Assembly: GCA_910579865.1 (NCBI GenBank)
Contig: CAJTXA010000026.1
Span: forward strand, 1-44,310
From: an uncultured Lachnospiraceae bacterium
GTDB lineage: Bacteria; Bacillota; Clostridia; Lachnospirales; Lachnospiraceae
Reading direction: 5' to 3'
DNA length: 44,310 nucleotides
Both the position numbers and the translations under genes were made by a program. The notes below the pieces were generated by a model that was not told where the DNA came from, searched no databases, and saw nothing but the letters and a program-made list of their open reading frames with translations. Shown one piece after another: positions 42,273 through 44,310 of the stretch (position 1 is the first letter of the stretch; the number at the start of each line of letters is the position of its first letter).

Positions 42273-44189
42273 CTACAGCTTTATGGTATCCACAATCGAT
42301 AGTTTTCCGATTTTTTTGATTGGCCATCTGATCGCCAGCACTGCAGAACCGAAACATAAAACAACAATCAGCAGCAGAGATATAGTCGGAAGCTGCCAGC
42401 TGGTTCCCCACTTACTGGCAATCAGGAACTGGAACATCATTTTATTTAATGGAAGGCCCAGAACACATCCAACGATACATCCCAATACTGCATAGGTGAC
42501 TGCTTCTGTAGCAATCATCTTATACAGCTGCCCAGACCCCATACCAATAGAACGCATCACACCATACTGCCTTATCCTCGCCGCCACGCTGGCATTCATA
42601 CTGTTAAAGATATTGAACACGGTGATCAGTGCAATGATGAGCAGGAACCCATATATGAACACCACTCCTGTATAATAGGAACTCTGGGATTCCGAATTTG
42701 ACAATCGTTTATCTGCGATGGAGCTATCCGATGGAAGGAGACCCCGTATCGCCGATACTGCTTCGTCACTGCCGTTGCCTGCAAGCTGTATATCTACAGA
42801 TGTATAGCCAGCCACACCAATGCTCTCTGTAAATAGTTGCTCTGAACATATGATGTAGCCAAGACTTCCAGCCTCACTTGACGCATTTGTGGACGAAAGG
42901 ATTCCCGCAATCCTCACCTGTTTCTCCCCCAACGGCGTATGGAGTGTCACAGTGTCCCCAACTTTCCATTGTATGCCATCCCGGTAGGTTACTAGGATAT
43001 CTCTGCTTCCTCCCGACACTGATTCAGTATTGCCCTCGTTCAGTTCCTCTTCTGCCCATTTGAACTGGTTTTCTTCATAGGAAACCAGTGTGACCGTTCC
43101 GCTTTCAGTATCGGAAGAAATGGATAACCCGCTGTATTCCATCCTCCCGAATACACGTTTCACATCCTCGATTTCCTTGATATCTTCTATTACAGAAGAA
43201 TCCAGTACTACAGCAGCTGTCACAGATACATCTCCCGCCCAAGGAGCTAACGCAGGCATACCCTGGTCTAGGAATACAACCATTACTTGGAAAGACAGGA
43301 AGAGTATGATACTGATGGCAAAGGAACAGGTCATCAGGAATAAATTCTTTTTTCCGGACAAAGCATGGAACACGCCCATGCCTGTTTCCACAGAAAGCAG
43401 CTTTGTATTTGCCGCACGCTTATTCTGTGTCAGCTGAGAACCTCCGCTGATTGCTGTGACAGGCGAAACTCTGGAGGCTTTTTTTGCTGGGGAAAGAGAA
43501 GCAAGGAGGACGATCAAAAACCCCACCACGACCCCTGCCAGGATACCAACGATACTGAATTCAAATAGCGGGACTTCTGAAAAACGGTCTCCGCTGATGG
43601 ATTTCAGCAACAGACAGGCAGCCCACGTCACAATCTGACCTGCCAGCAGACCGATGGGAACCCCTTTTGCGCTCTGCCGAATCCCTTGCAGAATCACAAA
43701 ATACTTTACCTGTTTCCTGGATGCCCCAAGACAGCGCAGCAGTCCATAAAACTGTGTCCTTTCCAATACATTGGTGTTAAAGCTTGCAGAGATCATCACC
43801 GTTCCCGCAATCAGGACAAGGAAAACAAGAATCGCCGCAATCAGATAGAGGGCCTGCATAATATTGCTCTCGCTTTGTCCCATCAGGCCTAATAAAGCGG
43901 TATTTTCTGAGATCTGACCATCAGAAAGACCAAACTGTCCCTTAATTTCCTTTATGGCATCCTGGATATGGGCGCCCTCCTTAAACTGGATGCGGTAGGT
44001 GGTTCCGTCTTCTGCGTTTTCATCTGCAATGGCGAGGAAGCCCTCCTCGCTCAGCACCATCCCACAGATATCCGCTTTCAGCATGGAACCCATATCCGCA
44101 AGGGTACCAGTAATCTGGTACTGTTTTTGTGAACTGTCTGGAAGCGTGACCGTCATGTTATCACCAATGGACAGACCCAGCTGCTTCAT
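42273..44189 (-). CDS. FtsX/MacB-type ABC transporter permease, front missing
   Basis: A 638-residue stretch of a two-module ABC permease. The first FtsX module (about 110-240) has ALYLIAAILVFLVLIAGTVM, YGLLRCLGASRKQVKYFVIL and SLSPAKKASRVSPVTAISGG. A lone helix near 285 and an extracytoplasmic domain follow. The second module (about 515-638) has VFIYGFLLIIALITVFNIFN, YGVMRSIGMGSGQLYKMI and RWPIKKIGKLSIVDTIKL. The frame extends upstream of the listed ATG (VRTYGVYPSLPDEALLNESA) to an in-frame TAA at 44250-44252, so the first membrane helix and roughly 150-200 residues are lost by frameshift or lie off-window. No ATPase subunit is in view. GC content is clearly above that of all other genes here, suggesting transfer. 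Confidence 0.82.
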   Translation of the reverse strand: MKQLGLSIGDNMTVTLPDSSQKQYQITGTLADMGSMLKADICGMVLSEEGFLAIADENAEDGTTYRIQFKEGAHIQDAIKEIKGQFGLSDGQISENTALLGLMGQSESNIMQALYLIAAILVFLVLIAGTVMISASFNTNVLERTQFYGLLRCLGASRKQVKYFVILQGIRQSAKGVPIGLLAGQIVTWAACLLLKSISGDRFSEVPLFEFSIVGILAGVVVGFLIVLLASLSPAKKASRVSPVTAISGGSQLTQNKRAANTKLLSVETGMGVFHALSGKKNLFLMTCSFAISIILFLSFQVMVVFLDQGMPALAPWAGDVSVTAAVVLDSSVIEDIKEIEDVKRVFGRMEYSGLSISSDTESGTVTLVSYEENQFKWAEEELNEGNTESVSGGSRDILVTYRDGIQWKVGDTVTLHTPLGEKQVRIAGILSSTNASSEAGSLGYIICSEQLFTESIGVAGYTSVDIQLAGNGSDEAVSAIRGLLPSDSSIADKRLSNSESQSSYYTGVVFIYGFLLIIALITVFNIFNSMNASVAARIRQYGVMRSIGMGSGQLYKMIATEAVTYAVLGCIVGCVLGLPLNKMMFQFLIASKWGTSWQLPTISLLLIVVLCFGSAVLAIRWPIKKIGKLSIVDTIKL

Positions 44190-44310
44190 GGCGCTTTCAT
44201 TCAGCAGTGCCTCATCCGGCAGGGAAGGATATACCCCATAAGTGCGAACTTAACAAAGCAGTCCTGGTAAAACTGCTGAATGGAACTCCTCATTTTGGTT
44301 TATCCGCCAC

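Overview
The window looks like a chromosome segment of a low-GC member of the Clostridia, most likely a Lachnospiraceae-type gut Firmicute. This rests on AT-rich coding, strong GGAGG ribosome binding sites, paired glgC/glgD, spoVG, a long ribose-phosphate pyrophosphokinase, a DnaD/DnaI-type replication pair, an S-box (SAM-I) riboswitch and a DUF6809-like protein. No rRNA, tRNA or CRISPR array was found.

Layout. Bases 1-9700 are accessory DNA: a partial GNAT acetyltransferase; a RelB/DinJ antitoxin with a YoeB toxin killed by an in-frame stop; a solo OLD-family ATPase/TOPRIM nuclease next to a small XRE regulator; a DUF6809-like gene; and a compact integrative mobilizable element. The element carries a MobV relaxase, a hairpin-rich candidate oriT, a GTGACG iteron-like array, a RepA-like ATPase, a ribbon-helix-helix mobilization protein, a tyrosine integrase, an excisionase-like protein and an XRE regulator. 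It abuts the 3' end of guaA, a known type of integration site. Bases 11.3-15.3 kb are a decay zone: an IS110 transposase with two frameshifts, a frameshifted metallo-beta-lactamase-fold gene, a frameshifted NUDIX gene, an orphan gene fragment and an IS3-family remnant. A small two-helix membrane protein follows.

From 15.7 to 41.7 kb the genes are intact housekeeping: a serine hydrolase, mfd and pth (repair, ribosome recycling), spoVG, glgD and glgC (glycogen synthesis), murC, a DnaD-domain protein with a DnaI-like helicase loader, prs, asnS, an RpiB/LacA/LacB isomerase, a histidine kinase/response regulator pair, metK under a SAM-I riboswitch, an HD-GYP protein, murA, apgM and a LysM-G5-M23 peptidase. 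A cluster of six DnaA-box-like 9-mers lies between murC and the dnaD/dnaI-like operon. From about 42.2 kb to the end the base composition becomes visibly more GC-rich, in a disrupted FtsX-type ABC permease, which suggests another acquired segment.

The most notable points are the iteron array and candidate oriT of the guaA-associated element, the solo OLD nuclease, the IS110 leader that should encode a bridge RNA, and the DnaA-box cluster in front of replication-initiation genes. All frameshifts and nonsense changes fall in accessory genes while every core gene reads through, which argues for real decay rather than poor sequence.
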